DNA from: Thermoplasmatota archaeon
GTDB lineage: Archaea > Thermoplasmatota > Thermoplasmata > Thermoplasmatales > Thermoplasmataceae
DNA length: 15,429 nt
NCBI GenBank assembly: GCA_023379355.1
Contig: JAMCUD010000098.1
Span: forward strand, 1 to 15,429
Direction: 5' to 3'
Shown piece after piece: positions 14,512 to 15,429 of the stretch. Each line of letters begins with the position of its first letter. The first letter of the stretch is position 1. Position numbers and translations under genes: made by a program. A model generated the notes under the pieces. The model was not told the DNA's origin. It did not search any database and was given only the letters and a program-made list of their open reading frames with translations.

Positions 14512-15341
14512 TGTGCATCACCTGTCAGTTCAGCAATTGCTTTTTCATATTCTTCCTGTGAGGCAGGTGGAGCTCCATGGTATTTTGGGTTGTTCTCCAT
14601 GTAACTTACGCCTTTCCCCTTAACCGTATTGGCAATAATGATTGTGGGACCTGATCTTTGATCCTTCGCCGCTTCAATTGCCCCGATGATCTCTTCGTAA
14701 TTATGCCCGTCAATCTCCATGACATTCCATCCAAAGCTCTTGAATCTTTCGGGGAGATTTGGCATTGGCATAACGTCCTTTGTAAACCCGTCAAGCTGGA
14801 TTTCATTCCTGTCAAGAATGGCGATCAGGTTTGATAGGCGATATTTGTTTGCAGCCATGAGAGATTCCCATATGTTTCCCTCCTCTATCTCCCCATCACC
14901 AAGTATGACAAAGACCTTGTAGTCTCTGTTATCCAGTTTTCCGGCAAGACACATTCCAACACCTATGCCAAGGCCCTGGCCAAGAGACCCAGTTGAAGCC
15001 TCAACGCCAGGAATTCCCCTGTGGACGTGTCCTTCCAGCTTTGAGCTTATTTTCCTGAACCCTTTGAGAAGATCTTCCGGGAAAAACCCCTTCACTGCCA
15101 GTGTCGCATATAACCCTGGTGATGCATGGCCCTTGCTCATTATGAGCCTGTCCCTGTCAGGGTCATTTGGATCAAGTGGATCAATGTTCATCTCCCTGAA
15201 ATAGAGGACGGTGAGTATATCAGTTATACTCAGTGAACCACCCGGATGACCGCTTTTTGCCTCGTATACCATCTCAATAATATGTCTCCTGATTACCCTT
15301 GCAATTTCCTTCAAATTAGAAATATTCTGATCTTCCATCAT
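14508..15341 (-). CDS. Transketolase, N-terminal subunit
   Basis: Carries the diphosphate-binding half of the split thiamine-dependent transketolase. The 277 residues contain AKSGHPGGSLS (28-38), SKGHASPGLYA (69-79), GSLGQGLGIGVGM (118-130) and the cofactor and metal-binding stretch GDGEIEEGNIWE (148-159), ending near Asn179 in LDRNEIQLDG. The His residues of GHPGG (His32) and GHASP (His72) are kept. Two adjacent ATGs (15341 and 15338) are possible; GAGG (15347-15350) lies 5 or 8 nt upstream of them. It is the first gene of the transketolase-transaldolase unit and overlaps the C subunit by 4 nt. Confidence 0.94.
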   Translation of the reverse strand: MMEDQNISNLKEIARVIRRHIIEMVYEAKSGHPGGSLSITDILTVLYFREMNIDPLDPNDPDRDRLIMSKGHASPGLYATLAVKGFFPEDLLKGFRKISSKLEGHVHRGIPGVEASTGSLGQGLGIGVGMCLAGKLDNRDYKVFVILGDGEIEEGNIWESLMAANKYRLSNLIAILDRNEIQLDGFTKDVMPMPNLPERFKSFGWNVMEIDGHNYEEIIGAIEAAKDQRSGPTIIIANTVKGKGVSYMENNPKYHGAPPASQEEYEKAIAELTGDAQ

Positions 15342-15364
15342 AAACGCCTCATACCGAATTCTAC

Positions 15365-15373
15365 CATTAATAG
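15365..15373 (-). promoter_or_regulatory. Candidate TATA box of transketolase-transaldolase operon
   Basis: Minus-strand CTATTAATG is centred about 28 nt before ATG 15341. If used, transcription would begin almost at the ATG, which conflicts with the GAGG site at 15347-15350. An upstream AT-rich run (GAATATTTTTAATG, about 15405-15418) would instead give a leader containing GAGG. The two alternatives cannot be separated here. Confidence 0.35.
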
Positions 15374-15429
15374 TTTACACACTTCAGTTTCTGCATACCG
15401 ATCTGCATTAAAAATATTCATCTGTATCA

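Noticed and set aside
1..15429. CRISPR array, tRNA, rRNA, intact insertion sequence or defence genes
   Set aside because: I found no regularly spaced repeats, no tRNA-like folds in the gaps, no transposase motifs, and the genes are ordinary metabolic and information-processing genes.

Overview
The window looks like chromosomal DNA from a moderately AT-rich thermoacidophilic archaeon, most likely of the order Thermoplasmatales. The evidence is gene content: an archaeal 20S proteasome beta subunit with a short Thermoplasma-like propeptide, the KH-domain beta-CASP nuclease FttA (aCPSF1), a Thermoplasma-type zinc glucose dehydrogenase, a split transketolase next to a 223-residue transaldolase, and a TadA/ArlI-type secretion ATPase. 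Several genes have a TATA-like box about 26 nt before the start codon, the spacing expected for leaderless archaeal mRNAs. The species cannot be named from this sequence alone.

Layout. 1-1241 (+): the 3' part of a secretion or archaellum-type ATPase, cut by the window edge. 1261-3287 (-): nadE followed by a CPA1 Na+/H+ antiporter, overlapping by ATGA. 3379-5323 (-): glucose dehydrogenase followed 4 nt later by folD. 5385-5963 (-): ribA. 6025-7215 (-): a SAM methyltransferase with a THUMP-like C-terminal region. 7363-8253 (+): purC, divergent from the methyltransferase across a region holding a perfect 7-2-7 inverted repeat. 8257-8652 (-): an unrecognised 131-residue protein. 8709-9359 (+): a stand-alone DEDDy exonuclease-like protein, divergent from the previous gene. 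9360-9785 (-): a two-CBS-domain protein. 9786-10189: the only sizeable gap, with a possible decayed reading frame, two small hairpins and the proteasome promoter. 10190-10831 (+): psmB. 10890-12812 (+): fttA. 12897-15341 (-): transketolase N subunit, transketolase C subunit and transaldolase, with overlapping reading frames.

Functionally this is mostly housekeeping and central metabolism: sugar oxidation by glucose dehydrogenase, pentose interconversion by transketolase and transaldolase, and NAD, folate, riboflavin and purine synthesis, alongside protein turnover (psmB) and transcription termination (fttA). I see no CRISPR array, tRNA, rRNA, intact insertion sequence or defence island. I found no convincing new multi-gene system. 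The points most worth checking are the altered folate-site residues in FolD, the inverted repeat before purC, the unrecognised gene sharing a promoter region with the DEDDy protein, and the possible coding remnant before psmB.
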